Both the position numbers and the translations under genes were made by a program. From the NCBI GenBank assembly GCA_012515695.1, contig JAAYXX010000581.1:1-16795 (forward strand): a stretch of DNA of 16,795 nt, given 5' to 3'. The notes under the pieces are model-generated. The model searched no databases. It was not told where the DNA came from and saw only the letters and a list, made by a program, of their open reading frames with translations. Source of the DNA: Chloroflexota bacterium. GTDB taxonomy: Bacteria; Chloroflexota; Anaerolineae; UBA1429. Below are positions 6,511 through 13,702 of this stretch, in pieces; within the stretch, counting starts at the first letter, position 1; every line of letters begins with the position of its first letter.

Positions 6511-7626
6511 ATGCGCAAACATCACGCTCGTATCCTGTGGCTGTTCCTGGCCCTTTTGCTCATCTCTGGCTGTAGCCAGCCGGAGCCGCCCCCCACCGTT
6601 GCCGCTCCCACCGCCGATCCCCCCCAGCAGGTGGCAGCCGAAGCCGCGACAGCCGAACTACCGCTCGAGTTCCAACTGCGACAGGCCCCCGGCCTTGACC
6701 TGGAACCCCTGCCCCTGGAGCCTTTTGTCGTCACCCTGGACAACTGCGCCGGGGAGACGCCCCTGCTCCATAATTACCAGCAGTCGCTTACCCTGGCAAC
6801 CAAGTACATCCTCGATACTGAGGTGCAAGAGCTAGACCTCAGCGCCTATCGGGTGGCAATGGAAACCACGGTGCGCCAGGGCTACGGCCTGTCAGATACC
6901 CGCGTACGCAGCGTGGAGGCTGAGGTTCCCCTGGAGGTCCCGCCCCGCTCCAGCGGCCAGTTCACCCTGCGTTGGGATGAGCTTTGGGATGAGAATCAGT
7001 TGGATATTCTGCAAGGGGGTAAGGTCATCGGGACGGTGCCGGTTCGCGTGCTCGCTTCGGCTCAACTCTTGACCGCCACGACTCGCATCGAGGCGTGCGC
7101 GCCGGGGAGCGACGCCCCCACCAGCGAGGCCCCAGCGGCCAGCGCCCCCCCTGCCAGCGAGACCACTTCCCAGGCAAACGTCCCCCTGGTTGTGGGCGAT
7201 TCGACCCCGGCCCCGGACGAGCCGCGCTCCAAGGAACCGCTGCCCGTGCCAGAGCTTGCCGCCGGGCCAGGCAGCGACGAGTCCATTGGGCTGGTGCGCG
7301 ATTACCTGGAGGCGCTGGCTGCCAACAAGCCCCGCGACGCCTATGCTTTCCTGCACGAGCAATACCAACAACGGCTGTCCTATGACGATTTCGCCCGGCC
7401 ATACAACCATGTCGTCGGCATCGAGGTTCACTCGATCGAATCGTATCAATTGGACAAACAGCACGAGATGGCGCGCGTCAGCATGACCATCGCCACCGAT
7501 GTGCAAGGCAACACGGTCTACACCGACTATGTCGGCGTCTATCAGATCGTCGTTACCCGTGGCGTGCCGCCCTATCAGCGCACGATCAGCAGTTCCAGCC
7601 TGCAACCCCTGCGCCAGAACGACTGA
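6511..7626 (+). CDS. Lipoprotein with a probable NTF2-like C-terminal domain
   Basis: This 371-aa protein is an exported lipoprotein. A basic N-terminus (MRKHHAR), a hydrophobic core and the lipobox LISGC give a lipidated Cys21. A Pro/Ala/Thr-rich spacer follows to about residue 45. The central region (about 65-190) is beta-rich and unrecognised. A second Ser/Pro/Glu-rich linker (about 195-250) leads to a C-terminal domain (about 255-365) containing IGLVRDYLEALAANKPRDAY and ...VYTDYVGVYQIVVTR, which has the helix-then-sheet pattern of NTF2/SnoaL-like domains found in many surface lipoproteins. The ATG at 6511 follows GAGGAG by seven bases. The frame is open upstream to 6394, but it lacks a signal peptide there. 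It converges on the 1058-aa lipoprotein gene across a shared hairpin. No enzymatic function can be assigned. Confidence 0.85.
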   Translation: MRKHHARILWLFLALLLISGCSQPEPPPTVAAPTADPPQQVAAEAATAELPLEFQLRQAPGLDLEPLPLEPFVVTLDNCAGETPLLHNYQQSLTLATKYILDTEVQELDLSAYRVAMETTVRQGYGLSDTRVRSVEAEVPLEVPPRSSGQFTLRWDELWDENQLDILQGGKVIGTVPVRVLASAQLLTATTRIEACAPGSDAPTSEAPAASAPPASETTSQANVPLVVGDSTPAPDEPRSKEPLPVPELAAGPGSDESIGLVRDYLEALAANKPRDAYAFLHEQYQQRLSYDDFARPYNHVVGIEVHSIESYQLDKQHEMARVSMTIATDVQGNTVYTDYVGVYQIVVTRGVPPYQRTISSSSLQPLRQND

Positions 7627-7632
7627 CGCACT

Positions 7633-7673
7633 GCGGGCAGCGCCGCGTCCCATACCCTCGTGGCGCTGCCCGC
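7633..7673. terminator. Hairpin between convergent lipoprotein genes
   Basis: A perfect 12-bp stem is formed by GCGGGCAGCGCC (7633-7644) and GGCGCTGCCCGC (7662-7673) with a 17-nt loop. It begins 6 bp after the plus-strand stop and ends 23 bp before the minus-strand stop. No T-tract follows on either strand, so it may act as a transcript-end stabiliser or a Rho-assisted bidirectional terminator. Confidence 0.6.
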
Positions 7674-7696
7674 GTTCTGGACATATCTATCTCGCG

Positions 7697-10600
7697 CTAC
7701 GGCGTCTGGGGAACGGCCTCCCAGAGCAGTTCATCCGCCCGGAAGGAATGCACCTGCCCTGCGCTGTCTCCCAGCCACACAACAGGCTGCCCATCCCCGC
7801 CGACCGCTATTTCCATCGCCGTCAACCGCTGACCATCGGGGTCCGTCGCAAGGGACAACCCCGCCATCTGCCAGCTTGCTCCCGCATCCACCGAGCGGTA
7901 CAGCCGTAGCGTGGACAGGGCATAGACGGCCTGATCTGCAGCAGATTCGGGCGCTGGCTCGATGCTGACCAGCAGTTCCCTGGGGGCCAGCTTGAGCGCG
8001 ACCTGCCAATCCTCGCCAGTATCCCGCTCGATCACCCGGTTGCCCCTGGCTCCGCGCATAGACACCTGCCGCGTCGCCTGCCCCCACACGTCGCCCGCCT
8101 GCGGAAGCGGCTGCGCGCTCCCGTCCGGCGCGCGCGCCAATAGCTCCCACTGGCCGCCACCATCCACCGATTTCCACACAGACCGCCCTGTCTCTCCCAA
8201 CAACAGGTCGCTATACTGGCAATAGGCCAATAGCGTCTGATCCTGTCCATAGTTCGGCGAGAGGGCCAACGATTCGACCAGCAGATGCTCCAATCCCTGC
8301 CAGACCGGGCGCCAGCTATCGCCCCCATCCGTCGAGCGCCAGACGCCCAGCCCCCGGCCATCAGCCCACCCGCCGACAAACAGCGTCCTGTCCTGGGCAT
8401 AGTCGGGCGATACGGTCAGCGCGAGATGCGCCTCGTCCGCCCCGCGAACATCCGGCAGCCCGCCACGCATCAACTCCCAGCTTGCGCCCTCTGCTCGCTG
8501 GCGATATACCCCCTCATCGGTCACGGCGAACAGCGCCCCATCCGCCGCATCACCACGCGCCGCGTCACCACGCGCCGCATCCAGCGAGCGAATGGCGCTG
8601 CGCGGTTGGGCACCAAGAGCCGCGTCCAGCACGAGCGGTTCGCCGCCAGTGGGGCGCAACACCCGCAGCCAGGAGCCTTCTACCGCGAGCAGACAGTCCA
8701 TCTCTGCGTCATAGCTATGCACCTGGAATCGGGGCGCGTATCCCACGGGCGTCCACGTGGCCGCGTCCAGAGCCAGCCAGTTGCCACCGCGCTCCACAAA
8801 GGCCAGCCCGCTATCAGGGATCAGCAATTCCAGCGACAGGCCATCGCGCTGCGAGACAGCCTCCCCGCTGTCCCATTGACGCACTATCACGTTGCTCTGC
8901 GTCCCATAGCGGGAATAGCGCCTCTGCTCATACACCCGCCCGTCGGTTGGCGGGTACACCAGCCACTCCCCGCAACAGGCAGGCAGGATGGTCAGAGTAT
9001 GGCTGATCGGCTCCAGCGTATCCAGCGCCAACACACGCGGCAGCGGCAGGTCGCCCGGCCCCTTGCCCGCGCTGGTGACAGTCGTGTGCAGGACGATGGC
9101 ATTGAGCGCAGGGTAGACGCCCACATCCACGACGGCAGACTGGCCCATGCAGCCCGGGCAGGTCTGCGCGTCAATGTCGGGAGCCAGCGAACCCACGCGC
9201 TCCAGCGTACCCGCGTCATACGCGTGGCAGCTATGCCCCGCCAAATAGATCTCGTCGCGCAGCGGGTTGTAGGCCGGTTGGCCCCCCTCGGCAATCACTC
9301 CCACCAGTTCCCGCCGGGCCAGGTCCCAGACAAATGCGCGCCCATCAAACGGCGGGTACAGGTTGACCGGCGCGCTCACAATGGCGCGCCCCCGGCGCGT
9401 GTCCAGCGCCATCAAGTTGCCGCCGGTGATTACCTGCGTCACCCTCAAGCTGCCCTGGTCCAGCACGGCAATGCTGTCCTGGTCGCCAGCGTACCGGGAC
9501 ACCAGCAACGTGCCTCCCGCGTCGTCCAGCAGCAAATCCCCGGAACCCGCTGCAACCGCCTGCTCTAGCGCCAGCGTCCCCTGCGCCATACTGCTCACGT
9601 TCACCGCATACAGGCGAGAAGCTGTATCGTTGACGTATATCCTGGCCTGGTCATGGTCCACCACCAAATCGCGCAACTCGACGCCCAACGCCGTGCCCAT
9701 GCCAAGCTCCAGGCTGGCCGCCTGCACCGGCGTAACGGTATGCGCCAGCCGGTTGGGGATATACAGGTCGCGGACACGCGGCAGCGCGCACACCCGGCTG
9801 CCACTTTCCAGCAGCACAGGCCCTCCCACAGCCTGCCCGGCCATGTCGCTGCTCCACAAGCGCGTGCGCGCCCCCTGCGTCGCATAGGCCGTCTCCTGGT
9901 AGACAATTCGCCCCGCCCCATCAGATGCCGCCGCGTCCGCCCAGACAAGCTGCCATTCCTCCACCCCCTGGGGCATCACCTCTCCGGCAGGCTCGCCCTC
10001 GCTGGTATACAACAGCACGCGCCGCGCCGTCTGCCCCTGTTCCTCGCTGCTCCCTTGGGCCAGCAATCGCGTGCCACTCGCGTCGACAATCAAGCCGGTG
10101 ATGCGCTGCGTCGGGGCCTCCCTCGTCCACAGCAGGCTCAGGTCGGTTGCGCGATAGGCATATAGCACGCTAGAAACGGACAGGTAGAGCCGGTCAGCTT
10201 CCAGATCAAAAGCCACTTGCTGGTCGGTAGCCTGGAAAGGATAGGGCAGCGCGCCCACCACTTTCAGCGTCTCAACGTCTCGCACCTCGATCTGCGCGTC
10301 CCCCGCAAGGTACAGGCGCTTGCGCGCAGCGTCCAGCGCCATTTGTCGGGGACTGATGGCTCCGATGTCCATATCTCCCCGCAGTTGTCCCGTGGCCGCG
10401 TCCACTATCGCCAGCCGTTGGTGGCCGCCCTGGTCCCGGTAAACGGCATACACCCGCCCGCCGCCTACACTCAGCAGCCCCGCCACTCTTCCCGGCAGCG
10501 ACCACAGATCAAGCGTCGTGCGCGCCGCCAGATCGGCCCGCACAATGCACGACTGCCCCGCAACCTGGTCGCTGCTCTCGCAGAGGACAAAAGCCTGCTG

Positions 10601-10873
10601 TGCCTCGTCCAGGGCCAGCGCCACGGGCTGAAAGCCGTTCCCCACGGCAGGCCCCAGGTTGATCTCGGCCAACACTGAAGGCATGATTCCGCCGGGCGCG
10701 GGTGTTGGCGGCGTGGGCATGGATGGCTCCGAATTGGCCGGGGGGGTGCTGATCGGGCTTTCCGGTAGAGGGGTCACCCCCGGCAACGCGGGGGACGGAA
10801 GCGATAGCATACCGCAGGATGTGCAAGAGATAATAACCAGCAGGGCTAGGGCGACGATAAAAGACCTTGGCAT
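7697..10873 (-). CDS. Large lipoprotein with beta-propeller and Asp-box (sortilin/BNR-like) repeats
   Basis: This 1058-aa protein is predicted to be anchored on the outer face of the membrane. The signal peptide MPRSFIVALALLVIISC gives a lipobox with Cys17 (Cys20 is a weaker alternative), followed by a Pro/Ser/Thr linker to about residue 62. Residues 63-760 are WD40/YncE-like propeller repeats (for example RQMALDAARKRLYLAGDAQ and RDLVVDHDQARIYVNDTASR). The C-terminal 250 residues carry Asp-box motifs STDGGDSW (847-854), SVDGGGQW (902-909) and SVDAGASW (994-1001), each with SP.Y.QD.T-type strands as in sortilin/BNR proteins. A role in binding or sensing extracellular material is likely, but none is proven. 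The start has AGAGGA seven bases upstream. The gene is convergent with the preceding lipoprotein gene. Confidence 0.88.
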   Translation of the reverse strand: MPRSFIVALALLVIISCTSCGMLSLPSPALPGVTPLPESPISTPPANSEPSMPTPPTPAPGGIMPSVLAEINLGPAVGNGFQPVALALDEAQQAFVLCESSDQVAGQSCIVRADLAARTTLDLWSLPGRVAGLLSVGGGRVYAVYRDQGGHQRLAIVDAATGQLRGDMDIGAISPRQMALDAARKRLYLAGDAQIEVRDVETLKVVGALPYPFQATDQQVAFDLEADRLYLSVSSVLYAYRATDLSLLWTREAPTQRITGLIVDASGTRLLAQGSSEEQGQTARRVLLYTSEGEPAGEVMPQGVEEWQLVWADAAASDGAGRIVYQETAYATQGARTRLWSSDMAGQAVGGPVLLESGSRVCALPRVRDLYIPNRLAHTVTPVQAASLELGMGTALGVELRDLVVDHDQARIYVNDTASRLYAVNVSSMAQGTLALEQAVAAGSGDLLLDDAGGTLLVSRYAGDQDSIAVLDQGSLRVTQVITGGNLMALDTRRGRAIVSAPVNLYPPFDGRAFVWDLARRELVGVIAEGGQPAYNPLRDEIYLAGHSCHAYDAGTLERVGSLAPDIDAQTCPGCMGQSAVVDVGVYPALNAIVLHTTVTSAGKGPGDLPLPRVLALDTLEPISHTLTILPACCGEWLVYPPTDGRVYEQRRYSRYGTQSNVIVRQWDSGEAVSQRDGLSLELLIPDSGLAFVERGGNWLALDAATWTPVGYAPRFQVHSYDAEMDCLLAVEGSWLRVLRPTGGEPLVLDAALGAQPRSAIRSLDAARGDAARGDAADGALFAVTDEGVYRQRAEGASWELMRGGLPDVRGADEAHLALTVSPDYAQDRTLFVGGWADGRGLGVWRSTDGGDSWRPVWQGLEHLLVESLALSPNYGQDQTLLAYCQYSDLLLGETGRSVWKSVDGGGQWELLARAPDGSAQPLPQAGDVWGQATRQVSMRGARGNRVIERDTGEDWQVALKLAPRELLVSIEPAPESAADQAVYALSTLRLYRSVDAGASWQMAGLSLATDPDGQRLTAMEIAVGGDGQPVVWLGDSAGQVHSFRADELLWEAVPQTP
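8544..8582. repeat. 15-bp in-frame tandem repeat inside the large lipoprotein gene
   Basis: GCCGCATCACCACGC (8544-8558) is repeated with one change at 8559-8573 and partly at 8574-8582. The encoded peptide is DAARGDAARGDAADG (residues 765-779), at the junction between the propeller and the Asp-box part. The unit length keeps the frame, so copy number can vary without breaking the protein. Confidence 0.75.
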
Positions 10874-10915
10874 AGCATTCCTCTGCGATGATGGAGCATC
10901 GTGGTGATCGGCGTT

Positions 10916-10945
10916 ACTCTACCACAAGATACCCTCATGCGTCCA
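10916..10945 (-). promoter_or_regulatory. Weak candidate promoter of the large lipoprotein gene
   Basis: On the minus strand, TGGACG (10940-10945) and TAGAGT (10916-10921) are 18 bases apart, each matching four of six consensus positions. The predicted start near 10909 leaves a leader of about 36 nt. Nothing better is visible in the interval. Confidence 0.35.
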
Positions 10946-11022
10946 GCGATAGCCCCCCAGCAGGATAAAAGAAGCGTTTATCTTGCAATGGCAGGATCGC
11001 GCAAACAGACATATTTGCGGTT

Positions 11023-11051
11023 TTGGAGATAACGGAGGTTTGTGATATACT
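11023..11051 (+). promoter_or_regulatory. Promoter reading toward the structured region and the EF-G gene
   Basis: TTGGAG (11023-11028) and TATACT (11046-11051) are separated by 17 bases. The TG at 11043-11044 makes the -10 an extended type (TG-A-TATACT). Transcription would start near 11058, 380 bases before the EF-G start codon. It is either the EF-G promoter with a long leader or the promoter of a separate small RNA. Confidence 0.6.
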
Positions 11052-11057
11052 CCCCAA

Positions 11058-11203
11058 GGTTCGTGTCCGAAAGGACATGATACAGCGTGGTACACATTGC
11101 CCTGTCTTGGAAGACAGCGACGAACATAGACGTCATACCGTGGGCGGTCCATCCAGACATCGGTCAGCATCAAGGACAGGATGCGGGGATGTAACCGCCT
11201 TTT
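11058..11203 (+). ncRNA. Candidate structured RNA or leader element upstream of EF-G
   Basis: Starting at the predicted transcription start, GTTCGT (11059-11064) pairs with ACGAAC (11120-11125). They enclose a GNRA-type hairpin TGTCC-GAAA-GGACA (11064-11077) and CTGTCT-TGGA-AGACAG (11102-11117). A second domain is closed by GGCGGT (11143-11148) and ACCGCC (11194-11199), contains GCATC/GATGC (11167-11184), and is followed by TTTT. The layout suggests a junction domain plus a terminator-like domain. It does not match the SRP RNA, tRNA, RNase P or riboswitch motifs I know. No credible reading frame covers it. The function is unknown. Confidence 0.4.
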
Positions 11204-11230
11204 GTTATGCCACCGCCTGGTACAGTCGTG

Positions 11231-11379
11231 TACAGTAGGGCAATCGTATTTGGCCCCTTTGCGCCTCATGTGGGAAATATCGCTTCTCAACTGGTGAATA
11301 TAAGCAGATGTATTCCCCTATGAGTTATTTTATTCAATTTCCCAGGTATCAATGCGCTAAATGCCATTGCCCTACTGTA
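11231..11379. mobile_element. MITE with Tc1/mariner-IS630-like ends and TA target duplication
   Basis: TACAGTAGGGCAAT (11231-11244) and ATTGCCCTACTGTA (11366-11379) are perfect 14-bp inverted repeats. The similarity continues imperfectly to about 29 bp. If the outer TA on each side is the duplicated target, the element is 145 bp (11233-11377) and its ends start with CAGT, as in Tc1/mariner elements; IS630 relatives also duplicate TA. It is AT-rich compared with its flanks, has no coding capacity and would need a transposase in trans. It sits 58 bp upstream of the EF-G start codon. Confidence 0.7.
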
Positions 11380-11396
11380 TAGAGAAAACAATATCC

Positions 11397-11414
11397 CAGC
11401 ATGGAAGAATGCTG
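11397..11414 (+). promoter_or_regulatory. Hairpin just upstream of the EF-G ribosome-binding site
   Basis: CAGCAT-GGAAGA-ATGCTG forms a 6-bp stem ending 23 bases before the ATG. The ribosome-binding site AGAAGGTG follows, seven bases before the start codon. The hairpin lies between the MITE and the gene and may affect mRNA stability. A regulatory role is speculative. Confidence 0.35.
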
Positions 11415-11437
11415 TCAGAATTAGAAGGTGCAAATTT

Positions 11438-13504
11438 ATGTCTAGTCTTGAGAAACTGAAAAAGCTACGCAATATCGGGATTATCGCCCATATTGACGCT
11501 GGCAAGACAACTACAACAGAGCGCATCCTGTTCCATAGCGGGCTGATCCATCGCTCCGGTAACGTCGACGACGGAAACACCGTCACCGACTTTATGGCGC
11601 AGGAAAAAGAGCGAGGCATCACCATCCAGTCGGCTGCCATTACCTGCGAATGGGCCGGGCATCAGATCAACGTGATCGATACGCCCGGGCACATCGACTT
11701 TACTGCCGAAGTGCAGCGCGCACTGCGCGTGCTCGATGGCGGGGTCGTCGTATTCGACGGCGTGGCTGGCGTTGAGCCACAGTCAGAGACCGTCTGGCAT
11801 CAGGCAGACCGCTACAAGGTGCCGCGCATCTGTTTCGTAAACAAGATGGACCGCACGGGCGCCGACCTGGACCGCACGGTGCAGACGATTGCCAAGCGCC
11901 TGGGCGCACACCCGATTGTGGTGCAGATGCCCCTGGGCCGCGAGGCGGCGTTCCGTGGCGTGATCGACTTGGTCGAGATGCAGGCCATCACATTCGATAT
12001 CGAGAACGAGGCCACCAGAGGCCCAATTCCTGCCGACCTGTTGCCCGAAGCCGAAAAGCGGCGGGAGCAGATGCTCGAGGCGTTGGCCGACGTGAACGAC
12101 GAAATCGCGCTGCTCTATCTGGAAGGCGAAGAACTGGACACCGACACGCTCGTCCAGGCGCTCCGCAAGGCGACTTGCGCGGGCGAGGCCGTGCCCGTTC
12201 TGTGCGGCTCCTCCCTGCGAGACGTGGGCGTACAGCCTTTGCTGGACGCAGTCGTCGCCTACCTGCCGTCGCCGTTGGGCGTCGAGCCTATGACCGGCCA
12301 GACGCCGGATGGCGAACCCGTGGTCTGTTCGCCCGACAGTGACGAGCCGATGGCGGCCCTGATCTTCAAGATCATGACCGACCCATACGTGGGCAAGCTG
12401 TCCTTCTTCCGGGTTTACTCGGGCACGGTGCGGCGTGGCGATACCGCATACGACGCCCTGACCGGCAAGAGCGAGCGCATCGGCCGACTGGTTCGTATGC
12501 GCGCCGACTCGCGTGAGGACGTGGACGAGATCAAGGCAGGCGACATCGGGGCCATTTTGGGCTTCAAGCTGTCTGCCACTGGTCAGACGATCTCGGCGCA
12601 GGAGCGCCCGGTCGTGCTGGAGGAGATCAGCTTCCCGACGCCGGTGATTGCCATTTCGATAGCGCCGAAAAAGCGAGCCGACCAGGACAAGCTGGGCGCA
12701 GCTTTGCAGCGGTTGGCCGAAGAGGACCCCACCCTGCAAGTGCGAACCGACGAGCAGACCGACGAGACGGTGCTTGCAGGCATGGGCGAGCTGCATCTGG
12801 ACGTGATTGTAGACCGTGTGCGCCGCGAGTTTAACGTAGACGTCAGCGTGGGCGCGCCCAAGGTGGCCTACTGCGAGACGATCACGCGCGCGGTCGAAGT
12901 CGAAGGTCGCCTGGTGAAACAGTCCGGCGGCCACGGCCAGTACGCTGTGGTAAACGTCCGCCTGGAGCCGGGCGAGCCTGGCAGCGGGTTCGTTTTCGAG
13001 AACAATATTACCGGTGGCGCGGTGCCCAAGGAGTATATCCCTTCGGTCGAGCGGGGTATCCGCGAGGCCATGAAGCAGGGGCCGATTTCCAAGCATCCGG
13101 TGGTGGATATCAAGGCCACGCTGTTCGATGGCAAGTTCCACGAGGTAGACTCGTCGGACCGCGCTTTTGAAGCGGCAGGGGCAATTGCCCTCAAGCAGGG
13201 CGTGCTCAAGGGTTCGCCGGTCATCATGGAGCCGGTGATGAAGGTCGAGGTCGTAGCCCCGCAGGAATACACGGGGGACGTCATTGGCGACCTGAGTTCA
13301 CGAGCGGCAATGGTGACGGGCATCGAGCCGAGCGTCACGGGCGTGCAGAGCATCATCGCGCACGTGCCTTTGGCCCAGATGTTTGGCTATGCGACCGGCC
13401 TCCGTTCGGTCACCCAGGGGCGCGGAACCTTTACGATGGAATTCTCGCATTACCAGCAGGTAAACGAGGAAACCCGCAAGGAACTGGCTCGAAACGTCGC
13501 CTAA
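11438..13504 (+). CDS. fusA: Elongation factor G, stand-alone paralogue-like
   Basis: This 688-aa translational GTPase has full EF-G length and moves tRNA/mRNA on the ribosome or, in some paralogues, splits ribosomes with RRF. G-domain motifs are AHIDAGKTTTTE (residues 17-28), switch I RGITIQSAA (59-67), DTPGHIDF (81-88) and NKMD (135-138). Domain IV carries HGQYAVV and YIPSVERGI, and domain V carries GYATGLRSVTQGRGTFTMEFSHY. The segment VDDGNTVTDFMAQEKERGITIQSAA is close to mitochondrial EF-G2 and spirochaete-type EF-Gs rather than the classic E. coli switch I (ERGITITSAA). The gene is alone, not next to rpsL, rpsG or tuf, which fits a second EF-G copy, though some lineages have their only fusA outside the str operon. 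It ends at an intrinsic terminator. EF-G identity is certain; the subtype is inferred. Confidence 0.95.
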   Translation: MSSLEKLKKLRNIGIIAHIDAGKTTTTERILFHSGLIHRSGNVDDGNTVTDFMAQEKERGITIQSAAITCEWAGHQINVIDTPGHIDFTAEVQRALRVLDGGVVVFDGVAGVEPQSETVWHQADRYKVPRICFVNKMDRTGADLDRTVQTIAKRLGAHPIVVQMPLGREAAFRGVIDLVEMQAITFDIENEATRGPIPADLLPEAEKRREQMLEALADVNDEIALLYLEGEELDTDTLVQALRKATCAGEAVPVLCGSSLRDVGVQPLLDAVVAYLPSPLGVEPMTGQTPDGEPVVCSPDSDEPMAALIFKIMTDPYVGKLSFFRVYSGTVRRGDTAYDALTGKSERIGRLVRMRADSREDVDEIKAGDIGAILGFKLSATGQTISAQERPVVLEEISFPTPVIAISIAPKKRADQDKLGAALQRLAEEDPTLQVRTDEQTDETVLAGMGELHLDVIVDRVRREFNVDVSVGAPKVAYCETITRAVEVEGRLVKQSGGHGQYAVVNVRLEPGEPGSGFVFENNITGGAVPKEYIPSVERGIREAMKQGPISKHPVVDIKATLFDGKFHEVDSSDRAFEAAGAIALKQGVLKGSPVIMEPVMKVEVVAPQEYTGDVIGDLSSRAAMVTGIEPSVTGVQSIIAHVPLAQMFGYATGLRSVTQGRGTFTMEFSHYQQVNEETRKELARNVA

Positions 13505-13589
13505 CCTCGGCGGAAGAGCCACAGAGGCTTCCCTGTCTTTTGGTGTTGCCGATAGCATCAAACGCGCGAACTGAACACGATAATACCAC

Positions 13590-13622
13590 GGCCCCAGACA
13601 ATGATGTCTGGGGCCTTTTTTT
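13590..13622 (+). terminator. Intrinsic terminator of the EF-G gene
   Basis: A perfect 11-bp stem, GGCCCCAGACA (13590-13600) and TGTCTGGGGCC (13605-13615), with loop ATGA is followed by seven T residues (13616-13622). It lies 86 bp after the EF-G stop. Confidence 0.93.
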
Positions 13623-13656
13623 CTCCAACGTCAGGGTAGCGATGCGGTCATCGCCG

Positions 13657-13702
13657 CCGCATCACGGCGCCGCCGCCTCGCGGCGCTACCGCCTCACGGC
13701 GC
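13657..13702. repeat. 16-bp tandem repeat overlapping the tyrS stop codon
   Basis: CCGCATCACGGCGC, CCGCCTCGCGGCGC and CCGCCTCACGGCGC start at 13657, 13673 and 13689, so the period is 16 bp. The third unit contains the tyrS stop codon and the codons for its last two residues (Ala-Pro). A 7-bp stem GATGCGG/CCGCATC (13641-13663) overlaps the first unit and may act at the tyrS transcript end. Confidence 0.7.

Noticed and set aside
8285..9568. Plus-strand open frame of 427 codons
   Set aside because: It is antisense to the large lipoprotein gene, is Arg/Gln/His-rich without recognisable domains, and has no start signals.
11058..11203. SRP RNA, tRNA or RNase P RNA
   Set aside because: The GTCC-GAAA-GGAC hairpin only superficially resembles SRP helix 8. 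The flanking SRP consensus, a TPsiC arm and the RNase P conserved blocks are all absent.
10919..11290. Minus-strand open frame of 123 codons in the EF-G upstream region
   Set aside because: It has no ribosome-binding site or family motif, and it crosses the promoter, the structured region and one end of the MITE.
11783..13141. Minus-strand open frame of 452 codons
   Set aside because: It is fully antisense to the unmistakable EF-G gene and has a shadow-type composition.
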